Below are positions 17,661-26,759 of a stretch of 64,000 nt of DNA, in pieces. A program made the position numbers and the translations under genes. Position 1 is the stretch's first letter; each line of letters opens with the position of its first letter. The notes below the pieces were generated by a model. It was given only the letters and a program-made list of their open reading frames with translations. It was not told where the DNA came from and did not search any database. The DNA is from Oribacterium sp. oral taxon 102 (lineage in GTDB: Bacteria > Bacillota > Clostridia > Lachnospirales > Lachnospiraceae): assembly GCF_013394775.1 (NCBI RefSeq), contig NZ_JABXYT010000001.1, positions 1 to 64,000 on the forward strand, given 5' to 3'.

Positions 17661-17720
17661 AGCAGGGGATTCCGGTGCATATATGCCGCGCGGAATCCCC
17701 TGCTATAGATTTTATATACA
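17661..17720. terminator. Terminator downstream of the HIT gene
   Basis: AGCAGGGGATTCCG (17661-17674) and CGGAATCCCCTGCT (17691-17704) form a perfect 14-bp stem, followed by ATAGATTTTATAT. It sits between the converging HIT and deoC genes and may serve both, although the T-rich tail favours the plus strand. Confidence 0.7.
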
Positions 17721-17792
17721 GTTTTATTGTAACAGTTCAGCTAAGCCATTCGCAATTCGCCGAAACAGAAACGATTGCTCTCGGGAAATCAG

Positions 17793-18434
17793 TCAGCCGA
17801 GCACCTGCATCCCTGCACTCACTCCCAGACGGTCTGCCCCTGCCTCGATCAGCTCGCGGGCAAACGCCGGCGTATGGATCCCGCCGGATGCCTTAACCTT
17901 TAAGCGGTCGCCGACAGTCTTCTTCATCAGACGAACATCCTCCGTCTTCGCGCCGGCGGTAGAAAAGCCGGTCGAGGTCTTCACGAAGGCGGCGCCTGCC
18001 TCCTCGGAGAGCCGACAGGCTCTGACCTTCTCCTCCTCCGTGAGCAGGCAGGTCTCAATGATGACCTTCACGAGCGCCGGCTTCGCCGCCTCTACGACCG
18101 CGCGGATATCCTCCCGCACAAGGTCGTCCTTCCTATCCTTCAGCGCGCCGACGTGAATGACCATATCGATCTCTCCTGCTCCCGCTTCGACGGCTGCCTT
18201 CGCCTCGAACGCCTTGGCGCTGGTCAGCATTGCCCCCAGCGGAAAGCCGACCACACAGCAGGTGGTGACGCCGCTTCCTGAGAGCTCTCTCGATACCAGC
18301 GGCGCATAGCAGGAATTCACACAGACAGAGTGAAAGCCGTGCTCCTTCGCCTCTGCACAGTATTTCCGCACCTCCGCCTCCGTTGCAGCTGCCTTCAGAA
18401 TCGTATGATCAATGTATTTCGCGATATTCTCCAC
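17793..18434 (-). CDS. deoC: Deoxyribose-phosphate aldolase
   Basis: Class I aldolase that splits 2-deoxyribose-5-phosphate into acetaldehyde and glyceraldehyde-3-phosphate. The start is the GTG at 18434, with GGGAGG upstream ([15 protein letters not shown]), giving 213 residues, the normal DeoC length; the frame stays open to 18524 without a better start. Motifs are YIDHTILKA, the GFPLGAML loop, DMVIHVGAL, the Schiff-base Lys in ALVKVIIET, and FVKTSTGFS with a second Lys, then VKASGGI. No other deo genes are adjacent. Confidence 0.93.
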   Translation of the reverse strand: MENIAKYIDHTILKAAATEAEVRKYCAEAKEHGFHSVCVNSCYAPLVSRELSGSGVTTCCVVGFPLGAMLTSAKAFEAKAAVEAGAGEIDMVIHVGALKDRKDDLVREDIRAVVEAAKPALVKVIIETCLLTEEEKVRACRLSEEAGAAFVKTSTGFSTAGAKTEDVRLMKKTVGDRLKVKASGGIHTPAFARELIEAGADRLGVSAGMQVLG

Positions 18435-18457
18435 TTTTTCTTCCTCCCTCTCTTCCC

Positions 18458-18976
18458 TTGTATGCATATCTGATATTATCGCGCGGAATAGCACAAAATG
18501 CAAGGCATTTTCCTCTGACGCCAAAGCAGATCTCCGATCTCCTGCATATCTCTGCGTCCTCCGTCACCTACCACATCTGGAAGCTGAAAAAGCTGGGCAT
18601 CGTCGAGCTGGATCACAGGGCAATGATACGAGGCATACGGGCAAGCTTCTATAGAAAAGCCCCCTGCATCATGAATCTTAAAGGAGACTGCAAAGACGAT
18701 CTGTACGAAGAAAAAATGCTCCTTGCCGATTACTCCCTCTCTGAAAGCCGGAAGGGCTTTCGGGATTATCTTTCCGAGCTTGCTGAAAAAGCAGAAAAGC
18801 CTGCTGTATCGGGAGATTTTATGAACGCTATTTTTTATCTCAGCGATGCCGAGGCGGCAGAGCTTCGAGATCTCCTGCGAAGCTTCCAACAAGAGCACAT
18901 AGAGCCTCAGGCAGATGCGAAGCCATGGGATATCGCGTTGCTTGCATATCCTGCGGACGATTGCCTCCCGCATTGA
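18458..18976 (+). pseudogene. Winged-helix (ArsR-like) regulator, probably 5'-truncated
   Basis: An open frame encodes a helix-turn-helix ([30 protein letters not shown]) and a C-terminal part (LSDAEAAELRDLLRSFQQEH, then AKPWDIALLAYP) like ArsR-type regulators. The usual first helix is missing, there is no ribosome binding site, and the only in-frame start near the left end is a TTG at 18458. That end lies head to head with the first codons of deoC and close to its promoter. A remnant of a once longer gene is the best reading. A real short protein cannot be excluded. Confidence 0.5.
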
Positions 18977-19115
18977 CAAATGAAGGGCTTTCACGGTATT
19001 TTGTACTGCCGCGATACTGCCGGAATTTCCAAGCGGCATGGTCGCGGATCATTTCGGCCGTAATATTGTATACATTTTATCGCAGCCTATCCCGCAAACT
19101 ATGGAAGCCCCGTTC

Positions 19116-20150
19116 TCAGGCGCTTTCCCGCTTCTTCAGCTCTCCTGCGAAGATCTGGTGACAGCGCTCCTGCACCTCCGCTTCGCCGCTGAGCTTCGCA
19201 AAAAGCAGTGTGATGGACTCCATCGCCATCCGCTCCACCGGCTGTGCCAGCGTCGTCAGAGACGGAATCAGGAAGCGACCGGTGTCCAGCCCGTCAAAGC
19301 CCGCCACCGCCACCTGCTCCGGAATCCGGATCCCGGAATCCTGCAGTGCCCGCATTGCGCCGATCGCCATCTGGTCCGAGATCGCATAGACTGCGTCGAA
19401 GTCGACGCCCTGCTCGAGCAGATGCCGCACAGCAAGATAGCCATTCTTATGGGTATAGGTCAGCTCCGCGCATGCCGGACGAACGATCAGTGCCGGATCG
19501 GCAGAAATACCATGGGCAATCAGCGACTCGAGATAGCCGCGCAGACGGAGCGCGCCGATGCTTTCATCCTCCTCGCTTGCGCTGAGGATCGCGATGCGCT
19601 TCCTGCCGCTCTCCAAAAGATAATCCGTGATCTTCCGCGACTCCCTCCGGTCGTCGATCGTCACATAGTCGTAGTCGGCGAGGTCCTGCCCGGGATCCAT
19701 CGCCACGGAGCAAAAGACGAACGGCACCTGAATCCGCCGCAGCCTCTCCGCGGATCGGAGCGGAGAACCGCCGAGGAAAAGCAGACCATTCAGCCGTTTC
19801 TCCCGTTCAAGAAGCGCCGCGACCTCGATCTCATCCTGCTTCTCCTCGACATGCTGCAGCACCAGTGAATACTCCTTCTTCGAGCACTCTTCCTCCAGCA
19901 CTCGTATCATCCCTGTGAAAAAGGGGTTTGTGATGCCCTTAACGAGCACGGCGATATTTCTGGAATCGCTGATCTTCAGATTCCGCGCCGAGTTATTCGG
20001 CACATAACCGTACCGCTCAATGATTTCCTCGACTCTGCGCTTCGTTTCGGGTTTGATGTCGTAATGATTGTTGATGGCACGCGAAACCGTCGATACGCTC
20101 AGGCCCGCGAGCTTCGCAATCTCCTTTATCGTCAGCTTTTCTCTCTCCAT
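19116..20150 (-). CDS. LacI-family transcriptional regulator (MalR-like)
   Basis: 344 residues from the Met at 20150, preceded by AAGGAG inside the end of malQ. The frame runs further upstream, but that part is shadow. N-terminal helix-turn-helix LTIKEIAKLAGLSVSTVSRAINNHYDIKPETKRR (written in pieces: TIKEIAKLAGLS, then VSTVSRAIN), followed by a periplasmic-binding-fold sensor domain (RNIAVLVKGITNPFF, VAGFDGLDTGRF). It overlaps malQ by 19 bases and is last in the maltodextrin operon. It probably represses the operon through the palindrome at 25121-25134 and responds to a malto-sugar. Confidence 0.88.
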   Translation of the reverse strand: MEREKLTIKEIAKLAGLSVSTVSRAINNHYDIKPETKRRVEEIIERYGYVPNNSARNLKISDSRNIAVLVKGITNPFFTGMIRVLEEECSKKEYSLVLQHVEEKQDEIEVAALLEREKRLNGLLFLGGSPLRSAERLRRIQVPFVFCSVAMDPGQDLADYDYVTIDDRRESRKITDYLLESGRKRIAILSASEEDESIGALRLRGYLESLIAHGISADPALIVRPACAELTYTHKNGYLAVRHLLEQGVDFDAVYAISDQMAIGAMRALQDSGIRIPEQVAVAGFDGLDTGRFLIPSLTTLAQPVERMAMESITLLFAKLSGEAEVQERCHQIFAGELKKRESA

Positions 20151-21673
20151 CTGCCGCTCTCCTTCGTAAGCTCTGCGATTCTGTCCTGTAATGCAGCAGT
20201 AAAGTCTTCGCTCCGGAAGCGGTAGGTCCAGTTCCCGCCCAATGTAGACGGTGTATTGATCCTCGCCTCTCCTCCGAGCCCCATGTAGTCCTGAAGCGGA
20301 ATGATTACGGTATTGGAGCGTGCCTTCAGCGTCATGCGAAGGAACGCCGTCACATAGTCGGAATGCAGCATTTCCACTGCGCTGCATTGCAGCGCAGCCG
20401 CTGCCATCCGCCGATCCTCCTCCGAGATCTCCAAAAGCCATGCCCGGAGCGTCTGGTTATCGTGTGTGCCGGTATAGGCAACCGTATTTTCCCGCCATGT
20501 CACAGGGCGATAGTCCGCCTCCTCCCGGGAATCGAACGCAAACTCCAGTATCTTCATCCCCGGATAGCCGCTTTCCTCCACCAGCTTCCGCACGGAATCA
20601 GTCACATAGCCAAGATCCTCTGCGATGATACGCCGTCCCTCCCCGAGCGCTCTCTTCAAATGCCGAAAAAGCTCGATGCCCGGCCCCTTCTCCCAGTGTC
20701 CGCCCGTTGCATCGGTGCTGGGATACGGAACCGCGTAATATTCGTCGAAGCCGCGGAAGTGATCCACACGGACAATGTCGTACAGCGAGAAGCAGTGCCG
20801 CATCCGACGGATCCACCATTCGTAGCCGGTTTTCCTGTGGTAGCCCCAGTCATAGAGCGGATTGCCCCAGAGCTGTCCTGTCCGGGAGAAGGCATCCGGC
20901 GGACAGCCCGCCACCTGCTTCGGTTCCCCGTTTTCATCCAGCTGGAAGAGTCTCGGATCTGTCCGCACATCAGAGGAATCCAGCGAGACATAGATCGGGA
21001 TATCTCCGATGATCTCGATGCCCAGCGCATTGACATACGCCTTCAGGGCACTCCACTGCTTCCGAAATTCATACTGCTCGAAGAGGAAAAACTCTGTCGG
21101 AAGTGCCATTGCCCTGCTGCGGTATTCCGCATAGGCGGGAAGCCAGAAGCCGTTGTCCCGGAGGAAGTCCTCATATTGCCTCCGTTCTGCCGCCGTCAGC
21201 AGAAACGTCCCATTCTTTTCCTCTCCCGCTGCCAAAAGCGACTCCGTCCCGCCGCGCACCCCGTCATATGCCGCCTGAAAACGACGATAGGCACGCATCA
21301 GCAGTGAGAAACGCTCCGTATAGAGCGCACCGTAGGAAATCCGCTGTGCCTCTGCCCCAAAGTTGCAGGAATCGCACTCCTCCGCACGCAGCAGCCCCTC
21401 CTCTGTCAAGGTTTCCAGATCGATAAAATACGGATTTCCCGCAAAGGTGGAGAAGCTCTGATACGGCGAGTCCCCATAGCCGGTGGGACCTACCGGCAAG
21501 ATCTGCCAGTATTTCTGTCCCGCTCCGGCGAGAAAATCCGCAAATTTCCGTGCCTCCCTGCCCAGCGTCCCGATTCCGTACTTTCCCGGAAGGGAAAAAA
21601 TCGGCATCAGTACTCCTGCCGCACGCTCCCATGCCGCTCCGCTGTCGTTCTGTTTTCTGTTCTGCTCCGACAT
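20132..21673 (-). CDS. malQ: 4-alpha-glucanotransferase (amylomaltase)
   Basis: 513-residue GH77 enzyme that moves glucan segments between maltodextrins and releases glucose. It opens with the family segment RAAGVLMPIFSLPGKYGIGTLG. The catalytic nucleophile Asp is in IVRVDHFRGF, the acid/base Glu in IIAEDLGYVT, and the stabilising Asp in GTHDNQTLRAW. Length is normal. It lies downstream of the two permease genes, so imported maltodextrins are processed in the cytoplasm, and the released glucose could be phosphorylated by the ROK kinase at 8.6 kb. Confidence 0.95.
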   Translation of the reverse strand: MSEQNRKQNDSGAAWERAAGVLMPIFSLPGKYGIGTLGREARKFADFLAGAGQKYWQILPVGPTGYGDSPYQSFSTFAGNPYFIDLETLTEEGLLRAEECDSCNFGAEAQRISYGALYTERFSLLMRAYRRFQAAYDGVRGGTESLLAAGEEKNGTFLLTAAERRQYEDFLRDNGFWLPAYAEYRSRAMALPTEFFLFEQYEFRKQWSALKAYVNALGIEIIGDIPIYVSLDSSDVRTDPRLFQLDENGEPKQVAGCPPDAFSRTGQLWGNPLYDWGYHRKTGYEWWIRRMRHCFSLYDIVRVDHFRGFDEYYAVPYPSTDATGGHWEKGPGIELFRHLKRALGEGRRIIAEDLGYVTDSVRKLVEESGYPGMKILEFAFDSREEADYRPVTWRENTVAYTGTHDNQTLRAWLLEISEEDRRMAAAALQCSAVEMLHSDYVTAFLRMTLKARSNTVIIPLQDYMGLGGEARINTPSTLGGNWTYRFRSEDFTAALQDRIAELTKESGRWREKS

Positions 21674-21731
21674 TTTCTGCGCTCCTGCTGTATGATCTGT
21701 ATTGTCTGTATTGTCTTTATGCTTCCGCAGC

Positions 21732-22565
21732 TTATCCCTTTACGGCTCCCGCCACGATTCCCTCAATAATATATCTCTGGCAGAAGCCATAGAAGATCAC
21801 GATCGGAATGATGGAAAGCACCAGAACCGCCATCATCGCCCCCATATCGACGGAGCCGTATCCGCCCTTCAGATACTGCACGGCGATCGGAATGGTTTTG
21901 TACTTCTTCAGATCCAGCGTCAAAGACGGAAGCAGATAATCATTCCAGATCCACATCGTCTGGAGAATCGCCACCGTAATCGCCGTCGGACGCATGATCG
22001 GCATCACCACATGGAAGAAGGTCTGAATCGGCGTACAGCCGTCGATCATCGCCGCTTCCTCGATCTCCAGCGGGATCGACTTCACGAAGCCGGTGAACAT
22101 AAATACCGCCAGTCCCGCGCCGAAGCCGAGGTATATCACCACGAGTCCCAGCGGATTGGAGAGCTTCAGCATGTTCGCGATCTTCGACAGCGGGAACATT
22201 ACCATCTGGAAGGGAACGATCATGGAAAATAGGCAGAGGTAATAGATCACCTGCGTCGTCCGGTTGTGTACCCGCATGATATACCATGCGCACATCGAGG
22301 TACAGACGATAATCACCAGCACCGACAGCACAGTCACGAACAGAGAGACCCCTGCCGCCTCGATCAGCCCGGTCTTCCGGATGCCGTTGATATAGTTCTC
22401 CATTCCCACGAAGGTCTTCCCCTCGGGGAGCCGGAACGGCCGCTTCGAGATATATGCCTTCTTCTTAAAGGAATTCAGCAGCACGAGTACGATCGGGTAA
22501 ATGTAGGCAAGCGACAGGATGGAAAAGAATACTGTCAGAAAATTGTTCAGCGCTTTCTTATTCAT
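21732..22565 (-). CDS. Sugar ABC transporter permease (MalG-like)
   Basis: 277 residues with six predicted membrane segments. The EAA loop that contacts the ATPase reads EAAMIDGCTPIQTFFHVVMPIMRP (about 180-203; pieces EEAAMIDGCT and HVVMPIM). It starts on the last base of the MalF-like gene, a one-base overlap that implies coupling. There is no ATPase gene in the window, so a shared MsmX-type ATPase must be encoded elsewhere, as is common in Firmicutes. Confidence 0.92.
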   Translation of the reverse strand: MNKKALNNFLTVFFSILSLAYIYPIVLVLLNSFKKKAYISKRPFRLPEGKTFVGMENYINGIRKTGLIEAAGVSLFVTVLSVLVIIVCTSMCAWYIMRVHNRTTQVIYYLCLFSMIVPFQMVMFPLSKIANMLKLSNPLGLVVIYLGFGAGLAVFMFTGFVKSIPLEIEEAAMIDGCTPIQTFFHVVMPIMRPTAITVAILQTMWIWNDYLLPSLTLDLKKYKTIPIAVQYLKGGYGSVDMGAMMAVLVLSIIPIVIFYGFCQRYIIEGIVAGAVKG

Positions 22566-23407
22566 TACTGCTGTACCTCCCTTCTCCGCGCGAGATAGTT
22601 CTGTGTAATGGCAATCGCTCCTACGATCAGGAAGAAGACTACCGCCTTAGCCTGTCCGACGCCCTCCCAGCCATGTCTGCCATAGAAGGTCGTGAAGATA
22701 TTCATAGCGAGCATTTCCGACATATTCCCCGGCTCGCCGTTCGTCAGCGCGAGGTTCTGATCGAAGAGCTTGAAGCCGTTCGTCAGCGTCAGGAAGGTGC
22801 AGACGGTGATGGACGGCATCAGCATCGGGATCGTCACGAAACGAAGCTGCTGCCACTTATTCGCTCCGTCAATCTTCGCTGCTTCGATCAGGTCCCCCGG
22901 AATGTTCTGAATCCCTGCAATGTAGATGATCATCATGTAGCCGACCTGCTGCCAGAGGAGCAGGATTACCAGCCCCCAGAAGCCGTAGGTCGCCGAATAG
23001 GTCAGAGTCTTTCCCCAATGTGCGAGGATGCCGTTCAGAAGCAGGTTCCAGATATAGCCGAGTACGATGCCGCCGATCAGGTTCGGCATGAAAAATACGG
23101 TTCGGAAGAGATTCGTCCCCCTGATCTTCCTCGTCAGTGCCAGCGCCACAACGAAGGCAAGGAAATTGATCAGGAGCACCGTCACGATGGTGAAGGCAGT
23201 TGTATACCAGAGAGAGTGCACGAAGCCGCCATCCGAAAAGATCCTGCCATAGTTTCCGAAGCCGATAAACCGCGCATCTGTAATCGTCGTGAACTTACAG
23301 AACGAAAGATAAATCCCCACAAGGAACGGGGCGATGAATCCGATCGTAAATGCCGCTATCGTCGGCAGTACGAAGATCGGAAAGTATCTTTTGATCGCTT
23401 TCTCCAT
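22565..23407 (-). CDS. Sugar ABC transporter permease (MalF-like)
   Basis: 280 residues, six predicted membrane segments starting at about 12-32 (FVLPTIAAFTIGFIAPFLVG). The EAA loop reads EAAKIDGANKWQQLRFVTIPML. It pairs with the MalG-like permease to form the channel for the sugar delivered by the binding lipoprotein encoded upstream. The 208-base gap before it contains a hairpin and a repeat element, so its expression may be set lower than that of the binding protein. Confidence 0.92.
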   Translation of the reverse strand: MEKAIKRYFPIFVLPTIAAFTIGFIAPFLVGIYLSFCKFTTITDARFIGFGNYGRIFSDGGFVHSLWYTTAFTIVTVLLINFLAFVVALALTRKIRGTNLFRTVFFMPNLIGGIVLGYIWNLLLNGILAHWGKTLTYSATYGFWGLVILLLWQQVGYMMIIYIAGIQNIPGDLIEAAKIDGANKWQQLRFVTIPMLMPSITVCTFLTLTNGFKLFDQNLALTNGEPGNMSEMLAMNIFTTFYGRHGWEGVGQAKAVVFFLIVGAIAITQNYLARRREVQQ

Positions 23408-23454
23408 AGCTTTTCTCCCTAAATTTTGTCCCTTTTGTTTCCTTTTTTTGAAAT

Positions 23455-23489
23455 GGGCCTTCGGCAGAGAAGTTTTTAGCCGAAAGCCC
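23455..23489. promoter_or_regulatory. Intercistronic hairpin between binding-protein and permease genes
   Basis: GGGCCTTCGGC (23455-23465) and GCCGAAAGCCC (23479-23489) pair over 11 positions with one mismatch. On the minus strand no T-run follows immediately. Such hairpins commonly stabilise the binding-protein message or cause partial termination in sugar ABC operons. Confidence 0.5.
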
Positions 23490-23508
23490 AGGATGCAGAA
23501 CGATATTA

Positions 23509-23610
23509 TTGTATAAGTCCCCTGTCAGGCGGACGAACGCGAGACAAGCTTGCTTTCACGAGCGCCCGGACATTTGACAGGGCAAGAGGTATGCGTGATG
23601 TATCTCACAC
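23509..23610 (-). repeat. Dispersed intergenic repeat element, copy C
   Basis: On the minus strand it reads CATACCTCTTGCCCTGTCA, a GC-rich middle with CAAGCTTG, then TGACAGGGGACTTATACA. CCCTGTCA and TGACAGGG form a perfect 8-bp outer stem. The order of blocks matches copy A at 38268-38393 in the same relative orientation. It lies inside the maltodextrin operon, directly after the binding-protein gene. Confidence 0.65.
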
Positions 23611-23615
23611 AAGGA

Positions 23616-24998
23616 TTACTTGGAAGCCTCCTTCTCCGTCTTCCAGTTGTCTACGAACGCGGTCTTCACGCCTGCCCAGTCTCCCGTGCCCTGTGCATAC
23701 TGCAGAAGTGCAGAGCCCAGTTCGTCCTTCCATGTCTCCGACGGCATCGTCGTGAAGTTCCATGATACCGGCGTCTTTCCCTTATTATAAGCATCGGCTG
23801 CAACTACCAGCGGATTCTCCGGCAGATAATCCGCAAAGGTCTCAAACGGCGTTACGAAGCCCATCTCGGTGGAAAGCGCCTCGCGTCCCTCATCGGACTC
23901 TACCACCCACTGCATGAAGTCGAGCGTCGCCTGAATATCCTCCGGAGAGGCCTTGGCGTTAACGCACCAGAAGTTCTCCGAACCGGTGCAGAGTCCCTGC
24001 TTCTCCTCGCCCTCGGCACCGATATAGATCGGAAGCATCCCGAGATCCTCGTCCGCTACCTCGTTGCCCTTGATATCGCCGTAAGCCCAGGTGCCGTTCT
24101 GGTAAAAGACCGCCTCGCCCAGTGCGAACTCAGACGCAGCATCCTCTCCCGTCTTCCCGGAAAGGAGGCTCGGCTCCGTCGTGGAATCTGTGAGATAAAG
24201 GTCGAAGATGTTCTTGTACTGATCGAGATAGCTTCCCTTGATCGCATCGGTATCGCTGATGCCATCCGCCTTGTACTCATAATAAATCGGCAGATTCGCG
24301 AGGTGCGTCTTAAATCTCCAGTCGGAGGAGGAGTCGAAGCCTGCCGAGGTGAACGCCCCCTCGATACCGAGCTCAGCCTTTCGCGCCTGGATATCGTCCG
24401 CAACCTCCTTCAGCTTCGCGAAGCTGTTGATCTCAGAAGCATCCTTGATCTTCGCGCCGTCCAGTGCAATATAGTCATTGAGAAGCTTCTTATTATAAAT
24501 GATGCCGTAGGTCTCGATGACATAAGCGATGCCCCGTACCGTGCCGTCACTGTCCTTCAGCGCATAGTCGTCGCTCATCAGATCCTTATATACCGCAGAA
24601 TCTCCGAGATCATAGCAGTAATCTCTCCAGTTCGCAAGTCCCACCGGGCCGTTCACCTGGAACAGGGTCGGCGCCTCGCTCTTCGCCATCTCGGACTTGA
24701 GCTGCTGCTCATAGGTATTGGAAGCGGCTGTCTGTACCGTCACCGGAACGCCGGTCTCCTCTGTGTACTTCCCTGCCAGACTCACCCACTGCTCTGCCTG
24801 CTCCGGCTTGAAGTTCAGGTAGTAAACCTGTCCCTTGCCGCCCTCTGCCTTGCTCTCCTCCGCCTTCGCGGTCTCTGCCTTGCTCTCACCCCCTGCCGCC
24901 TGCGTAGGAGCGGTATTTCCGGAGCCGCAGCCGGCCAGTACAGAGCCCAGCATCGCCGCCGTCATCCCAAGTGCCAGGAAACGATTCATTTTCTTCAT
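23616..24998 (-). CDS. Sugar-binding lipoprotein of the maltodextrin-type ABC transporter
   Basis: 460 residues. Signal peptide with lipobox LGSVLAGCGS, so lipid-anchored at Cys 23. A Glu/Ala/Lys linker precedes a family-1 extracellular solute-binding domain (YLNFKPEQAEQWVSLAGKYTEETGVPV). It is first in the operon with two permeases, malQ and a LacI regulator, which points to maltodextrin or a related alpha-glucan. The ligand assignment rests on that context only. Confidence 0.9.
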   Translation of the reverse strand: MKKMNRFLALGMTAAMLGSVLAGCGSGNTAPTQAAGGESKAETAKAEESKAEGGKGQVYYLNFKPEQAEQWVSLAGKYTEETGVPVTVQTAASNTYEQQLKSEMAKSEAPTLFQVNGPVGLANWRDYCYDLGDSAVYKDLMSDDYALKDSDGTVRGIAYVIETYGIIYNKKLLNDYIALDGAKIKDASEINSFAKLKEVADDIQARKAELGIEGAFTSAGFDSSSDWRFKTHLANLPIYYEYKADGISDTDAIKGSYLDQYKNIFDLYLTDSTTEPSLLSGKTGEDAASEFALGEAVFYQNGTWAYGDIKGNEVADEDLGMLPIYIGAEGEEKQGLCTGSENFWCVNAKASPEDIQATLDFMQWVVESDEGREALSTEMGFVTPFETFADYLPENPLVVAADAYNKGKTPVSWNFTTMPSETWKDELGSALLQYAQGTGDWAGVKTAFVDNWKTEKEASK

Positions 24999-25090
24999 AA
25001 GATTCTCCCTCTCTCCTCACGGAGCTGAAATGAATATCCGGCTTTTACAGTGCCTGCCCGCATCTGTAAAAGCATTTTCCATTTTTTAAA

Positions 25091-25140
25091 ATACTAGGAT
25101 TTCTTTTCCAGAAACGTTATCGGTAACGTTACCGGTTACA
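25091..25140 (-). promoter_or_regulatory. LacI-type operator and promoter of the maltodextrin operon
   Basis: CGGTAACGTTACCG (25121-25134) is a perfect 14-bp palindrome with a central CG. It is flanked by half-site-like AACGTTAT on the left and CCGGTTAC on the right. On the minus strand a -10 box TAGTAT lies at 25091-25096, so the operator covers or abuts the -35 position. The regulator is probably the LacI protein at 19116-20150. The site is 123 bases upstream of the binding-protein start. Confidence 0.75.
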
Positions 25141-25293
25141 GTTATTTTTATAGCACTTTCCCATGAATTTGACAATCCATTATTTTAGATATTTTATATT
25201 TTTGTGTAATGCGCTGTATTTTTTATTTTATTTTTGTGCATTTCGCAATGAATATCCGTCCTGTAAAGAAGTGCTGCCCACAATACCTCTATG

Positions 25294-25317
25294 CAGGCAG
25301 GCGGTGCCGCCTGCCTG
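25294..25317 (-). terminator. Hairpin downstream of pyrI
   Basis: CAGGCAGGCGG (25294-25304) and CCGCCTGCCTG (25307-25317) form a perfect 11-bp stem directly after the pyrI stop. There is no T-run on the minus strand, so termination may be inefficient. Confidence 0.5.
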
Positions 25318-25318
25318 T

Positions 25319-25750
25319 TCAGTTCAGCTCCTCGCTCTTCACGATCGTGTCGCAGTAGACGCAGCGGTACTGCCGCTTCTCGCGATCCGCCAGCCGGAAG
25401 ATATGCGGGAGCTCCTGCTCAACCGAGGTGATACAGCGGGGGTTCTTACAGTGTAGCACATCCCTAAGCTTCTCCGGAAGCTCCAGAGATGCCTTCTCGA
25501 TCCGCTTCCCGTCCTTGATATAATTGACCGTGATGCCCGGATCAATATAGCCGAGCACGTCAAGATCGAGGTCGATATCCTCAGAAATTTTCACGATATC
25601 CTTCCTGCCCATCTTGCCGGAGGAACAGTTCTGGATCAACGCAACCTGACTGTGAAGCCTGTCCAGCCCCAAATACCTGTACACCAGCATACTCCTGCCT
25701 GCCTTGATATGATCCAGTACGATACCGTTCTCAATGCCGTCAATATTCAT
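25319..25750 (-). CDS. pyrI: Aspartate carbamoyltransferase regulatory subunit
   Basis: 143 residues. The N-terminal allosteric nucleotide-binding domain is followed by the zinc domain with CKNPRC (Cys-x4-Cys, about 107-112) and CVYC (about 134-137). The zinc site docks it onto PyrB. It gives feedback control of the first committed step of pyrimidine synthesis by nucleotides. It is last in the operon, 13 bases after pyrB. Confidence 0.93.
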   Translation of the reverse strand: MNIDGIENGIVLDHIKAGRSMLVYRYLGLDRLHSQVALIQNCSSGKMGRKDIVKISEDIDLDLDVLGYIDPGITVNYIKDGKRIEKASLELPEKLRDVLHCKNPRCITSVEQELPHIFRLADREKRQYRCVYCDTIVKSEELN

Positions 25751-25763
25751 GCCTCTCCTCCCT

Positions 25764-26684
25764 TCATTCCAATCCCAGCAAATACAGAATCAGCGCCATC
25801 CGCATCTGCTTGCCGCAGAGCGTCTGATAGAAATACTTCGCTCTCGGATCGTCATCAACCTTGACAGAGATTTCATTCACTCTCGGCAGCGGATGCAGAA
25901 TTGCCATATCCTCCTTCGCGTTCCGGAGCTTCTCCGGTGTCAGGATATAGATATCCTTCAGCCTTACATAATCCTCCTCATTGAAGAAGCGCTCCTTCTG
26001 CACTCTCGTCATGTAGAGGATGTCCAGTGACGGAATCGCCGCCTCGAGGTCGGTGGTCTCTACATAATTCACGCCTGCCTTCTCCAGCTTCTCCGTCTCA
26101 TACTCCGGGATGCGAAGCTCCACGGGAGAAATCAGGATATAGCGGTTCCCCGGGTAACGCAGCATCGCATCGATCAGGGAGTGCACCGTCCGTCCGAATT
26201 TCAGGTCGCCGCAGAGTCCGATCGTCAGTCCCTCCAGTCTCCCCTTGGTTCGCTGTATCGTCAGGATATCCGCCAGCGTCTGCGTCGGATGGAAATGCCC
26301 GCCGTCACCCGCATTGATAAAAGGCACCGCAGTATGCTCGCTCGCCACGACCGGTGCTCCCTCCTTCGGATGGCGCATCGTAATGATATCCGCATAGTTC
26401 GAAACCGTCGCGATCGTATCTGCGACAGACTCGCCCTTCGCCGCAGAGGAGCTGGATGCTCCCGCGAAGCCGAGCACAGCACCGCCGAGCTCCAGCATCG
26501 CAGCCTCGAAGGAAAGGCGGGTTCTGGTCGAGGGCTCGAAAAAGAGCGTTGCCAGCTTCCTGTGCCTGCACTTTTCCTGATACTTCTCGGGATTTTTGTC
26601 AATATCATTCGCCGTCTCGATCAGATGCTGGATCTCATCCGTACTGAGATCCAGAATGTTCACAATACTTCTGTTTTTCTGCAT
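25764..26684 (-). CDS. pyrB: Aspartate carbamoyltransferase catalytic subunit
   Basis: 306 residues from the Met at 26684, which has GGAAAGGAAAA upstream; an upstream Met at 26753 has no such signal. Condenses carbamoyl phosphate with aspartate. Motifs are FFEPSTRTRLSFE (carbamoyl-phosphate site), ASSSSAAKGES (the loop with the shared Ser and Lys) and LHPLPRVNEI. It lies between pyrE and pyrI. Confidence 0.95.
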   Translation of the reverse strand: MQKNRSIVNILDLSTDEIQHLIETANDIDKNPEKYQEKCRHRKLATLFFEPSTRTRLSFEAAMLELGGAVLGFAGASSSSAAKGESVADTIATVSNYADIITMRHPKEGAPVVASEHTAVPFINAGDGGHFHPTQTLADILTIQRTKGRLEGLTIGLCGDLKFGRTVHSLIDAMLRYPGNRYILISPVELRIPEYETEKLEKAGVNYVETTDLEAAIPSLDILYMTRVQKERFFNEEDYVRLKDIYILTPEKLRNAKEDMAILHPLPRVNEISVKVDDDPRAKYFYQTLCGKQMRMALILYLLGLE

Positions 26685-26759
26685 GATTTTTCCTTTCCGA
26701 CTCCATATGCCGTAACAATTGCCAGCAGAGAACGCAGCCGGGCTGTTGCGCACGCTGCC

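Larger units (their letters stand above)
24999..25318. other. Intergenic region between maltodextrin operon and pyr operon
   Basis: These 320 bases have no gene. They hold the operator and promoter of the maltodextrin operon (25091-25140), an AT-rich stretch (25141-25250), and the hairpin after pyrI (25294-25317). Confidence 0.7.

Noticed and set aside
20150..20441. Extended N-terminus of the LacI protein at 19116
   Set aside because: That stretch lies inside malQ in another frame, and the true start has a ribosome binding site with the standard helix-turn-helix opening.
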